From: Luzula sylvatica
Taxonomy: Eukaryota > Streptophyta > Magnoliopsida > Poales > Juncaceae
NCBI GenBank assembly: GCA_946800325.1
Contig: OX326958.1
Location: 28,498,914 to 28,562,913 of the forward strand
DNA length: 64,000 bases
Direction: 5' to 3'
Under the pieces are notes generated by a model. The model did not search any database, was not told the origin of the DNA, and worked only from the letters and a program-made list of their open reading frames with translations. This document shows, piece by piece, positions 14,948 through 24,828 of this stretch. Numbering within the stretch: position 1 is the stretch's first letter; each line of letters opens with the position of its first letter. The translations under genes were made by a program, and so were the position numbers.

Positions 14948-15323
14948 TTAATTTTCTCTCCAGAATTCTGTAAGTCTCTCCAGAGACATCGTTCTTTTGT
15001 ATCTTCGATATCCCAGATTCTCCACAAATTGAAAAATATCCTGCACCAACAAATAAGAAAAAAAATTACTCAAATTCACATAAAATCTCTAATTTGAAAA
15101 TTCCAAAATATCAAAGTTACCCTTCAAAAATGTCTAACTCGACAAAAGTTTCAAACTAGAGAAAAGTACATACTTCTTGTTTCTTGAGACGGGGTTTGAA
15201 TTGCCCGAATAATTTATACGAGGTAATTGGCGAGCAAGACAAAATTGCATTTCGGATCTCGTTCCAGGTGATAGGACCAGTCGAAGAAGTTAGGTCCTCG
15301 AGGATTTCAAATAGTAGTCCCAT
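14948..15323 (-). CDS. Small two-exon gene, 80-aa protein of unknown function
   Basis: I built this gene model by hand. Exon 1 is 15174-15323 (50 codons, starting MGLLFEILEDLTSS). Exon 2 is 14948-15040 (30 codons plus TAA, ending LERLTEFWREN). The 133-bp intron has a consensus donor (GAA|GTATGT) and acceptor (GTGCAG|GAT) and falls between codons (phase 0). The start ATG follows an A-rich leader with an in-frame TAA shortly upstream. The predicted protein is basic in its second half (KPRLKKQE, YRRYKRT), with no signal peptide or membrane segment. I do not recognise the family. The spliced frame with good junctions is the main evidence that this is a host gene. It lies about 0.9 kb from the satellite edge and 110 bp from a nested transposon. 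It could instead be the surviving end of a larger gene. Confidence 0.6.
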
Positions 15324-15745
15324 TTTGTTGCTCTTCTTCTGTTGTTAATTATTTTATTTGTCTTTGTTGTGTTGGCTAAATCGAGAAAAATACAGAAATA
15401 AACAGAAAACTAAACTAAATCTGGAGATATGTTTAGGGGTGTCGACGGTTCGGATACGGCTCGGATAGTGGTCATACCAGATCCATATCCATATTTTTTT
15501 CGCATACGAATCCGGATACGGTTCGGATATTAAACGGATACGGATTCGGTTCGGATATTGTCGGATACGGATACGGATATGGATCCTATTCGGATATTAA
15601 AACGGATACTATGATATAGTAATATAATAATATTTTTAGAATTCAAGTATTTATTATTTTGTAATTTTAAAACAAATTATATATATATATGAGAGGAGCT
15701 AAGATACTTAATTGAGTATTAGCCATTTAATACTTAGGATCTTTG

Positions 15746-16609
15746 TGCGTGGGGAAGGAGGAGGTCACGCGAGGCTCGAGGACACCGCACGTGACACTGT
15801 CACTTGAAGGACGGGGAGTGGGAAAGGAGGACACCAATTCGTCAGCTCACAACCTCACATGCGAAGAGAAAGAAAATGGGCTAAAGTCTTGGCAAGGAGA
15901 AAATGATAGAGAATTCCAAAATGACACCCCAAACTTGGCAGAAGGTATCACCACAAAATCTGCTACATCAATTATAAAATATCCTACTAAAAAGCTATTA
16001 GACCCCAAAATAAAAACCAAAATGTTGCTAGGCCATAAAAAAAACATTAGAAAATCTACAAGATTAATCAAAATGGTTAAACAACATGACGGTACATTTG
16101 TGAAACCGGTCAAAGTGAACTCTAGAAAAATGCCAATTATTAAGGGAAAAAAATTAGCTAAAGATTATATTAAGGCTCTTGAGAAAGAGGCTAAATTTCC
16201 TAAAGAAATGCCTACCAATCAAATTGAAGAAATTCGAATATTGTGTGGTTTTGCACCGAGTTCAATTTCACAACCCGTTCAGCAAGATAATCATCAAAAT
16301 GGAATTAAGTTTCCTAAAGCAATTAATGCCTTCAAACCACTAAAAAAACAACGAAGTAATGCAAAAAAAACAAGCTCGGATCCGGGCCCATGTAGTCGAA
16401 AAGAAAAAGAAAAAGAAAAAACCATAGGGTTTTGCGGTCTAATGATAAATCGTTCGAACTCGCTTAATGAAAAAGCTAATGTGTGCAATTTCAAATCATT
16501 AACAAAAATTGCAAATGGCAAATCAAAATCCGGCTTCGAGAATAAAGACCCCGAGGCGAGTCATTACGAAGATGAGAATGATATTTTGGGGCCGGATGGG
16601 CCATATTGA
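15746..16609 (+). CDS. LINE ORF1 remnant (gag-like), N-terminus missing
   Basis: The frame is open from the first base of the LINE to a TGA at 16607-16609, with no ATG at the beginning; the first in-frame Met lies about 94 codons in. It encodes about 287 residues, very rich in Lys, Asn and Ser, with basic clusters (KKNIRKSTRLIKMVKQ, KEKEKEKT) and a Gly/Pro-rich end (ILGPDGPY). I cannot place a DUF4283 or CCHC knuckle with confidence. The call rests on its position 63 bp upstream of ORF2 and its basic composition, which suits an RNA-binding ORF1 tail. It is not expected to be translated at this locus. Confidence 0.7.
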   Translation, partial: CVGKEEVTRGSRTPHVTLSLEGRGVGKEDTNSSAHNLTCEEKENGLKSWQGENDREFQNDTPNLAEGITTKSATSIIKYPTKKLLDPKIKTKMLLGHKKNIRKSTRLIKMVKQHDGTFVKPVKVNSRKMPIIKGKKLAKDYIKALEKEAKFPKEMPTNQIEEIRILCGFAPSSISQPVQQDNHQNGIKFPKAINAFKPLKKQRSNAKKTSSDPGPCSRKEKEKEKTIGFCGLMINRSNSLNEKANVCNFKSLTKIANGKSKSGFENKDPEASHYEDENDILGPDGPY

Positions 16610-16672
16610 CCATGGAGTCATTGATAAATCTAATTTAGCCAATAGGGCAATCATTTTTTGTTTTAATTATAA

Positions 16673-19600
16673 ATGATGCTAAAACTATTTAATTTTCTTT
16701 CTATTTTATTTTGGAATGTTAGAGGATTGGGATCAAAAGAAAAATGTGATCTTGTGAAAGACACAACAAGAAGCGCAAATTGCAATATTTTTTGCATGCA
16801 AGAAACAAAAAAAAACACAATGAACTTTTTTGATATGAAAAACGTGTGTCCCCCACACATAAATAATTTCCAAGCAATTGAGGCAAATAATAGCAAAGGC
16901 GGTCTATTAACGGCATGGTCAAACGATTTCTCCCTAGTAAACACTCAAAAGGGAGCATTCTCTCTAGCAACTACTCTCACTCTTTCAAGCGGTTTCTCAT
17001 TTCTCCTTGTCAATGTGTATGGCCCAACAAATCGTGGAGAAAAGCAAGCATTCTTAGATGAATTAGAATCTTACCATACAAACAATTTACCATGTATAGT
17101 GTTGGGAGATTTTAATTTAATTAGGGCCCCAAATGAATCAACGGGAGATGGTCATCTACCTATTCACATTATGGCTTTTAACAATTATATTAGCACGGCA
17201 AATCTATTTGAGATAGCTAACACCAACAAAAACTTCACGTGGTCTAGCCAAAGACCAAATCCTACATTATCTAAGCTAGATAGGGCTCTACTCTCACATC
17301 ACTTTCTAAATCAAAATACAATCCCCGAAACAAAGGAACTACCACTAATCACATCCGATCATTACCCACTTAAGCTCACGATATCAATACCGAAAATCTC
17401 AAAAACGAGAAAATACAACCTAGAAAGATTTTGGCTAAATAATGAGCAAGGGAAAAAAATATTTTCGGAATGTTGGAACGATATTATCACAAATCAAAAT
17501 CCCGCCAAAAACTTCATTGTAAAGCTATCTAAAACAAAAAAAACAATGGCCGAATGGGCATCTCTAAACTTGTCTAATGTTGACTCCAATCTTGCCAATT
17601 ATAAGGAGTTCATAACTTATCTTGACAAACTAGAAGAAACGAGGATTTTATCACAACACGAATTGAAACTTAGAATAGACCTAAAAATAAGGGCACAAGA
17701 AATGGCTTTAAATTCGGAAATGAAATGGCAACAAAGATGTTCGGACAAATGGATCAAGTATGGAGATCGAAACAATGCTTATTTTCATGCTTTGGCGTCC
17801 GCAAAAAGAAATAGGAATTTTATCCCAAACATAATACACCATAACACAACTCTCTCCGACCCTAAATTAATTCTTGATCTCTTTTATAATCATTTTAGAG
17901 ACACAATGGGATCTAGAGCGATTGAATCCGAAATTGATCTTAATATACTTCATGGAATTCCCGACCCAAACATAAACCTTCAAGGGCTTGTAGACCCTTT
18001 TCTAGAGAGCGAAGTTGAAAAAACAATACAACAAATGAAAAAAAGAAAGTCCACGGGACCCGATGGGTTGCCGGCCGAATATATTCAAAATTTATGGGGC
18101 ACGCTTAAAAAAGATCTAACGGATCTAATAAAACACTTTGAGGAAAATAAACTCGACTTATGGAGGTTAAATCAAGCAAATATCACGCTAATTCCGAAAA
18201 TAGAGGGGGCCAACGAAATTGGGCAATTTAGACCAATAAGTGTCATAAATGCGCCGATAAAAATTATAACGAAAATAATGGCAAATAGGCTACAACCAAT
18301 CCTCCCAAATTTAATCAACAAACAACAAACGGCTTTTATCAAAGGTCGTGCCATAACCGACGCATTTCTTGTCGCTCGAGAATATGTCAACTATTTCATG
18401 AAAAATAAAATACCGGCAATATTGCTCAAAATAGATATCAAGAAAGCCTTTGATAACGTCTCTTGGAAATTCATGTTGAATCTTCTAGAAACAAAACAAT
18501 TTCCTCCAAAATGGATACAATGGATACACAATCTTTTTATTTCCTCGTCCTCTGCTATAAAGATAAATGGGGAATTATCTCCATATTTTTTCCATCAAAG
18601 AGGCCTAAGACAAGGCGACCCACTCTCTCCTTTACTTTTCGACTTAGCCATTGACTCCCTTCAAGCTATTATGAAAAAAATTAATCCACTCCTATCTAGA
18701 ATTAGTAATATAGACTCTCAAATACTACAATACGCCGATGATACTATTTTATTCGTAGAGGCAACCCCGGATAATCTTAAAAAAATAATGCTTGGCCTTG
18801 AGCTATTCTCCGAAATTACGGGTCTAAATATTAATTGGGAGAAAACGGGATTCTCGACCATAAACATCCCCGAGAATTTAGATCAAACAATTGGGGTTAT
18901 ATTAAAATGCCAAAAACAAGATCTCCCCTTAAAGTATCTTGGACTTCCATTAACCTTCAAACAACCGAGAAAAATCACTTTTCTCCCTCTTATTAAAAAA
19001 ATCCAAGATAAAGTCGCAAGTTGGAAAGGCAAACTTCTTTCTATGGGTGGTCGTCTAACACTAATAAAGGCAACACTAGCCTCCATACCAACATATAATA
19101 TGCAAGTTTTGAAATTACCGACTTGGGTAATCAACGAGATTAACAAGGTCATTAGGTCGTTTCTTTGGAAAGGGACCGAAAAATGTAATCCCGGAAATTG
19201 TCTAGTAAATTGGGATAAGATATGCCTTCCACGCAAAAATGGCGGATTGGGTATTCCTAACCTTAAAACAAAAAACGATGCGCTACTACTAAAACTCCTA
19301 TGGCAAATAGACAATAACAAGGAAAATCTTTGGTCATCTTGTCTCAAAGATCTTTATGGAATACAACAATCTCAACAATTAATCGACATCCCCACCATGA
19401 AAAGATCATTCTTCGTGAACCAACTAGTTCAACTACTACCGATATATGAAGCATCAACGAGTTTCGACACATTCACCAATAAAATAATTTGGAAATGGAA
19501 TGCAAAAGAAGAGTTCACTAGTAGATCGGCATACGGCTTCCTAATAGACCCGGGAATAACCGTTTCGTGGCAAAAACCGCTTTGGAAATTAAAAATCCCA

Positions 19601-20032
19601 CCAAAGATCCAAATATTCCTATGGTTGGCCTTGCAATCAAAAATTAATACGTTCGATGTATTATCCAAAAAAGGATGGACGGGTGGAAAACAATGTGTTC
19701 TATGTGATAGATATGATGAGTCGGCCGAACACCTATTTCTAGATTGTACGTACACTCACACGGTATGGAAACTAGTGGAGAGACTAGTGGGTGAACCGAT
19801 TGCGAGAGATTCAAAAACTTCCCAAGTGGATTCATGGCTACACAATAGGGCCAAACAACCGCCATTACGAAGGAACTTATGGGACAAATGGTGGGCTTCA
19901 ATAACATGGAATGTTTGGAAAGCACGAAACGAGAAAATTTTCGCTACAAAGAACATACCGCCAATGTCAACCGCGACGAAAGCCTATAACGAAGTAAGGA
20001 CGTGGAGGACCTTAGAAAATATTCATAGATAA
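16673..20032 (+). CDS. LINE ORF2: AP-like endonuclease plus reverse transcriptase, 1119 aa
   Basis: This single uninterrupted frame encodes the protein that nicks target DNA and reverse-transcribes the LINE RNA at the nick. The N-terminal endonuclease shows WNVRGLGS (about residue 14), CMQETKK, VLGDFNLI, KLDRALLS and SDHYPL. The reverse transcriptase has FRPISVINAPIKIITKI, FIKGRAITDA, KIDIKKAFDNVSW, GLRQGDPLSPLLF and the catalytic YADD at residues 687-690. The C-terminal zinc-binding region runs from about residue 970 (WKLKIPPKIQIFLW) through CVLCDRYDESAEHLFLDC. Length is normal for plant L1 ORF2, and I see no stop, frameshift or lost catalytic residue. It could therefore encode an active enzyme, though its own ORF1 is truncated. 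The start used is the first of two tandem ATGs. Confidence 0.95.
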   Translation: MMLKLFNFLSILFWNVRGLGSKEKCDLVKDTTRSANCNIFCMQETKKNTMNFFDMKNVCPPHINNFQAIEANNSKGGLLTAWSNDFSLVNTQKGAFSLATTLTLSSGFSFLLVNVYGPTNRGEKQAFLDELESYHTNNLPCIVLGDFNLIRAPNESTGDGHLPIHIMAFNNYISTANLFEIANTNKNFTWSSQRPNPTLSKLDRALLSHHFLNQNTIPETKELPLITSDHYPLKLTISIPKISKTRKYNLERFWLNNEQGKKIFSECWNDIITNQNPAKNFIVKLSKTKKTMAEWASLNLSNVDSNLANYKEFITYLDKLEETRILSQHELKLRIDLKIRAQEMALNSEMKWQQRCSDKWIKYGDRNNAYFHALASAKRNRNFIPNIIHHNTTLSDPKLILDLFYNHFRDTMGSRAIESEIDLNILHGIPDPNINLQGLVDPFLESEVEKTIQQMKKRKSTGPDGLPAEYIQNLWGTLKKDLTDLIKHFEENKLDLWRLNQANITLIPKIEGANEIGQFRPISVINAPIKIITKIMANRLQPILPNLINKQQTAFIKGRAITDAFLVAREYVNYFMKNKIPAILLKIDIKKAFDNVSWKFMLNLLETKQFPPKWIQWIHNLFISSSSAIKINGELSPYFFHQRGLRQGDPLSPLLFDLAIDSLQAIMKKINPLLSRISNIDSQILQYADDTILFVEATPDNLKKIMLGLELFSEITGLNINWEKTGFSTINIPENLDQTIGVILKCQKQDLPLKYLGLPLTFKQPRKITFLPLIKKIQDKVASWKGKLLSMGGRLTLIKATLASIPTYNMQVLKLPTWVINEINKVIRSFLWKGTEKCNPGNCLVNWDKICLPRKNGGLGIPNLKTKNDALLLKLLWQIDNNKENLWSSCLKDLYGIQQSQQLIDIPTMKRSFFVNQLVQLLPIYEASTSFDTFTNKIIWKWNAKEEFTSRSAYGFLIDPGITVSWQKPLWKLKIPPKIQIFLWLALQSKINTFDVLSKKGWTGGKQCVLCDRYDESAEHLFLDCTYTHTVWKLVERLVGEPIARDSKTSQVDSWLHNRAKQPPLRRNLWDKWWASITWNVWKARNEKIFATKNIPPMSTATKAYNEVRTWRTLENIHR

Positions 20033-20103
20033 AAATAGGTCATTGTTTAATTACTTTATGTCTCAAATCATTGTAAATATTTTTGTGTTTTTATAAAAAG
20101 TAC

Positions 20104-20120
20104 GAATACCATTGGTATTC
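20104..20120 (+). other. 3' stem-loop next to the LINE poly(A) tail
   Basis: GAATACCATTGGTATTC can fold into a 7-bp stem with a 3-nt loop, four bases before the poly(A). Stem-loops at the 3' end are known in some plant L1 elements and partner SINEs, where the reverse transcriptase recognises them. A similar hairpin stands before the A-tract of the 44-bp LINE tail at 30869. Confidence 0.6.
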
Positions 20121-20674
20121 CTTCAAAAAAAAAAAAAAAAAATACTTAGGATCTTTGGGCCCTTGGACTGCTTTAAGATCCGTGCACAAAAATAAACGGA
20201 ACGGTGAATTATTTCATCCGTTATTCATTACCGTCTCTCTTTCTACCTTCTTTTCCGTTCATTCTCATAAGTCTCTCTCTACCCCTACCCTCCTTCCCAT
20301 TCCCTCTTGACAAAGCTTAGACAAAGAAGCCAAAGAGAAAATCGAAAATCGACAAGGAACCCACCTTCTTCCGGCGACGGAACAGCCACGAAGGAACCCA
20401 TCTTCTTCCAACGAAACCATTTTCTTCTAGTGCCGAGGCGATGAAACCCAAACCTATCGATGAGGAACCCTAACCTATCGGCAAGATGCAGCGATGGCTG
20501 GTACACGATCGGTGGTAACCTCTAATACAGAGCTATCGACGAGGAACCCTAATCCATTTCCTTGTTCATGAGGTACCTCTTTTTTTTTTATCTTGTTTAG
20601 GTACACGATGGATTATTTATGCTTAATTTCATATTCTAATTGTTCATATAGAGCTAAACGATCAGTGGTAACCT

Positions 20675-20825
20675 CTAATAGTATTAATTCAAGTTCTGAT
20701 TGGTACTGATTTTGCTACTGATTGCTCTAATAGTATTAATTCAACTTCAAATAGTATTACTTCAGGTTCTGATTGGTATTGATTGCCCTAATAGTATTAA
20801 TTCAATTTCTTATTGGTACTAATAT
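20675..20825 (+). repeat. Degenerate minisatellite of CTAATAGTATTAATTCAA units
   Basis: Four imperfect units built on CTAATAGTATTAATTCAA followed by TTCTGATTGGTACTGATT occur in 150 bp, with internal truncations. They lie inside the TIR element. Confidence 0.8.
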
Positions 20826-21224
20826 AATCCTAATCGTGATTCTCATACTCAAGGTATTTGCCGCAAACATGAGAAGGCCCCATCGGCGAAATCCTAGGCA
20901 CTGATTGGTAGAAGATGAATCGCCCCTTCTGGTATTCATATTTAATTGATGGATTTCATATTTAATTGCTCGATTTTAGTTCGAAATGCTCATAGAGCCA
21001 GAAACGATCAGATAAAAAACAATTTGATGTAATTGACAATAAAAGAGTAAAAGAAAAACTCTGAATTTCCTTCTATATTTTACTCAAGTACATTCTGACA
21101 ATACAAGAGGGGAAAACATAAACCCTAATTTTCCATGCATGTTGATCAATTCATTTGCAGGATCGAACTTCTGGAAATAGAGAGGGTGTGCACTCTGGAT
21201 GCAAGAGGCGAAGATGGGTGTGGT

Positions 21225-21425
21225 GATTTCGAGCCGTTTGGGGATATTTTCTCTTTTTTGTATTGTGTAATTATGTACGTAATACAATTACGAAACTATG
21301 TATGAAATATGATTTCGACCCGTTGACGATATTTTCTTTTTTTGTACTAAGTAATTATCTGTATGTAATACAATTATTAAACAATGTATGAAATATGATT
21401 TGGAGCCGTTTCTGATATTTTTTTT
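21225..21425 (+). repeat. Tandem repeat of about 93 bp, just over two copies
   Basis: Successive copies share GATTTCGAGCCGTTTGGGGA / GATTTCGACCCGTTGACGA / GATTTGGAGCCGTTTCTGA starts, then GATATTTTCT, a T-tract, TAATTAT..GTA.GTAATACAATTA and GTATGAAATATGATTT. The last copy is cut short. Confidence 0.8.
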
Positions 21426-22480
21426 TTATGTACTACACTCTTTTTTTAACATCTGAATTTGCAACTATAATTTTATAATTCCAAATTTTAATGATTCATA
21501 ATAACTAAATGATCCGAACAAAGTCTAATGATTCTAAACTTTCGTATAAATCCCACAATTTGCAATTATACACAACAAACACTTAAACTTTCACAATCTA
21601 GCTCAATTTTCCTCAATTTTGCAAATGAACCCAACAAGAACTCAAATTTTCAAATAAACCCAACAAAAACACAAAATTTCAGTCTTGCTCAAAATTGTAA
21701 ATGAACCCAACAAAAACACAGTCTTGCTCAAATTTGCAATTAAACCCTACAAAAAATCAATTATTACAATTTGATTGTTCTATATCCATAACTAAATCCT
21801 TGTTATTTGTTACCGTCGATATGTAATGTGTAAATTTTCGAACAATAAATCCTTGTTTGCAAGCATAACTATTGTAGAATTCATAGGCTTCTTCTATATC
21901 CATAAACTCAATCCCTATGAATGGTTCAGGGATATGATCTTCTCCAACAAAAATTGAATCATCGATGAGAGGATTGAAAAGAGGGACCTAAAAGATTATC
22001 CATGAGAAAATTGAATTAGCATACTAATACTAGAATCAATTATTACAATTTTATTGTTCTGCTTGCAAAAATGAAAGAATATTCTTAAAATCAAGTATAA
22101 TTATATCGCTTTTCTCGAGATGAAAGAATATACTAATACTAGAATCAATTATTACAATTAATTACCTCTAGATCCCTTTTCTCGAGATGAACATATTTCA
22201 TTGGTTCAATTATATTGCTTGCTGAAAGTATCGACATCACTTTCCTATACTCGGAAATTTGTTGAAAGAAAATATGGCTTAAGAATTAACTTGGAAGAAT
22301 TTATATTATGTAGGCAAATCTGAAATCAGAATTGGGCCGTTAATATTATTAGGGATTTAACCTAATTTCAGATAATTAGGATTTAATCTATTTTCGGGCC
22401 CATTCAGACCATTCAGATAATTAGGGTTTTAACCTAATTTCGGCCCAATCCGAAAGCTAGGGTTTTAACCTAATTTTGCC

Positions 22481-22490
22481 TATAAATATA
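22481..22490 (+). promoter_or_regulatory. Possible TATA box inside the TIR element
   Basis: TATAAATATA follows three CTAATTT/TTTTAACC blocks. It lies about 125 bp before an ATG and is followed by a CT-rich leader, a plant core-promoter arrangement. It may be a captured host promoter or a remnant of another element. No functional evidence is available. Confidence 0.35.
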
Positions 22491-23444
22491 ATTCTGATTT
22501 CGAGTTTCTCTCTCCTAAGGGCTGCCGAATTTCTGACCTAATTCTGGCCGCCGAAATTTCTTCTTTCTCCCACAGAATTTCAAAGTGAGATCCAGAGAAA
22601 AATAGAAGAGAGATATGAGTAATTTCTTGAGAGATATAATCGCAATACTGACTAGAACGGTTTTGGCGGTTCTGATCAGACGAAATCGAGGTGGACACGA
22701 GTAGAGGGAGTGCAAGAGCAATCCTTGGAGAAGGTTCACGAGATCTGGAAAAGAAGGCATCGCGTACTAACTTGTACGAGGTAAAATTCTGATTACTCTT
22801 CCTTTTTCGGTGTTTTTCGAGTGTGATCCAGGGTAGAATTAGGTTACGCATGCGTGAATAATTCCGCTGCATACTCTAATAATCGTATGCGTAATCCTAC
22901 ATTTGTATGCTTAAAATCAAGTATAATTGAATAAAAAATTAAATATTTGCAAAGAATCTAGAATTACTCTGTTCTTTTTGTCGATATGTTGTTTACCTTG
23001 TGAAATTGCTGGACGCAATGTTAGAGAAAATAAATGTCTTGATCTTTTGAGTTTGCAAAGAATCTAGAATTACTCTGTTCTTTTTGTCTTCTCCTGAGAA
23101 AGAAAAACTAGCGTGACTTGATTATAAATCTTCTTTTCTGGTCGCTAGAAGATAGTCTTCTTGGCGCTTCTTCAGCCTTCTTCAACCCGCCGCCTCCACC
23201 TCATGTATCTTACTTGTGTATCTTCTTTCTTTTGTGTTTTGTGTTTTAAGGTTCCTTGAACACTTCGTGGAGAGCCAGAATATTTCTTTTTGTGTTTTGA
23301 AGTTACCTAATTTATAATATGACGGAAGTAACTTTCATCCCTAAACTTCACCGTTCCGTTTATTTTTGTGCACATATCTTAAAGCGATCCAAGGGTGCAA
23401 AGATCCTAAGTATTAAATGGTTGCTACTCAATTAAGTATCTTAG

Positions 23445-23499
<55 letters not shown>

Positions 23500-23500
<1 letters not shown>

Positions 23501-23740
23501 GGGAGTTCTATCATACACCCTTTTAAAAGGGTATTTTGGGTATTTAGAAGGGTGTATCATAAATTTTATTTTTTATGGATATTTCTTCTTTCATGAACTA
23601 TTCAAATTTTCTATTTAGCCTATTATTTATTGATAAATATATATAAAAATTTACCTTAAATACTCATTAATTGATAATTACTCAAAATACCCTTGAAAAA
23701 TGGTGTATCATAAGCAAAAGGGGTGTATGATAGAACTCCC

Positions 23741-23741
<1 letters not shown>
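23500..23741. mobile_element. MITE family B, about 242 bp, in a (TA)n tract
   Basis: The ends are an inverted repeat of at least 21 bp starting GGGGAGTTCTATCATACACC. A second internal pair (GTGTATCATA) lies close by. It is flanked on both sides by (TA)n, so a TA-type target duplication cannot be separated from the microsatellite. A diverged partial relative lies near 47270-47352. Confidence 0.8.

Positions 23742-23804
<63 letters not shown>
23742..23804. repeat. (TA)n microsatellite
   Basis: About 31 uninterrupted TA units, directly right of MITE family B and left of the resumed hAT-like arm. Confidence 0.95.
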
Positions 23805-23809
<5 letters not shown>

Positions 23810-24286
23810 ATTATTAAGTATTAAGTATTATTATGAATTAAAATACAGTTATTGTCTATTAGGTATTACTATGATTTTGATCATGATTTCAATAAAACGG
23901 TTATCCGTTTACAAATTCTATTCGGATACGGATATTATCCGAATCCATATCCGGATCCATCAAAAAATTAGCTCCTAGATCCGGATCCATACCTGTAAAA
24001 ACGGATCCGGTTCCATCCGGATCCGAATATTTTTTCGGATACGGTTCGGATCGGTTCGGATCGGTTCGGACAATATTCCTCCCATTGATGCCCCTATATG
24101 TGGTCCATTATCAACTTACTAAAAGTGGTTTGTCAGTTGTTTTTAACCTAAATATGAGTTATATTTGCTATTTGCCATCTGCAAAGACCAAGCAAGAAGA
24201 ATGTTCGTCCGACTAACCAATAAAAACACTATGTTCTTTTTTACAATGTAGTGTATGGTGTCACTAAATTTTTCAATATATATATA

Positions 24287-24652
<366 letters not shown>

Positions 24653-24828
24653 TTGCCTTCAAATTTCAATATTATATAACTTACTAACCCGATTATTTTT
24701 TATTCATATTTATGCAATCTTCTTATGATATGCGGCAAAATATAAGTCATTGGTTAACCATTGATTTGTTATGATTCTGATTTCTTTGTAGGAATTTATG
24801 TCTTTATTATTATACAACTAGTTTTGAT

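Larger units (their letters stand above)
15746..20140 (+). mobile_element. L1-type LINE, 5'-truncated, with intact-looking ORF2
   Basis: The boundaries are set by a 17-bp target-site duplication, AATACTTAGGATCTTTG, at 15729-15745 and 20141-20157, and by an 18-nt poly(A) tail (about 20125-20142). The element is 4.4 kb. It carries the 3' part of ORF1 and a complete ORF2 with endonuclease, reverse transcriptase and C-terminal zinc-binding region. The 5' UTR and ORF1 start are missing, as in incomplete target-primed reverse transcription. It landed in the left terminal repeat of the surrounding DNA element, so it is the youngest layer here. A short stem-loop lies directly before the poly(A). Confidence 0.95.
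20158..23345. other. Interior of the TIR element: no transposase; minisatellites and captured-looking promoter/leader DNA
   Basis: After the left terminal repeat resumes (20158-20208) there is a CT-rich leader-like stretch (20220-20560) with several short frames, then direct repeats and AT-rich filler. At 22380-22800 a promoter-like segment precedes a short ATG frame of 28 codons (22616-22702) and a splice-donor-like ACGAG|GTAAAA near 22779. A 33-bp word starting GCAAAGAATCTAGAATTACT occurs twice about 100 bp apart (near 22950 and 23055). Another direct repeat (ACTAATACTAGAATCAATTA) is near 22025 and 22132. No long coding frame is present. Capture of host gene pieces, as in Pack-MULEs, is a hypothesis only. 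Confidence 0.5.
15691..23452. mobile_element. DNA transposon with 106-107-bp terminal inverted repeats, interrupted by a LINE
   Basis: The right terminal repeat is 23346-23452. Its reverse complement matches 15691-15745 joined to 20158-20208, at about 92% by eye; both start GAGAGGAGCTAAGATACTTA. The left repeat is cut by the LINE at 15746. Without the LINE the element is about 3.35 kb. It has no recognisable transposase, so it is probably non-autonomous and Mutator-like (inferred from its long terminal repeats). It sits inside a (TA)n tract with (CT)n at its right end. Three shorter relatives with the same terminal theme (GAG..GCTAA...TACTTAATTAAGTA) lie at 24287, 60686 and 61779, all in (TA)n. 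Confidence 0.75.
15434..24096. mobile_element. Split hAT-like non-autonomous element rich in CGGATACGG repeats (outer shell)
   Basis: The left arm (15434 to about 15675) opens TAGGGGTGTCGA; the right arm (about 23805-24096) closes TTGATGCCCCTA, an imperfect terminal inverted repeat. Both arms consist of repeated CGGATACGG, CGGTTCGGAT and GGATCCGGAT words in opposite orientation, the layout of many plant hAT-like MITEs. An exact 8-bp target duplication is not visible. If the ends are shifted by one base, the flanks ATATGTTT and ATATGTGG agree at 6 of 8 positions. Everything between the arms is a later insertion into an internal (TA)n tract. Confidence 0.6.

Noticed and set aside
22616..22702. 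28-codon frame after the promoter-like segment as a microprotein
   Set aside because: Too short, in a transposon interior, with no conservation evidence; mentioned only as part of the cargo.
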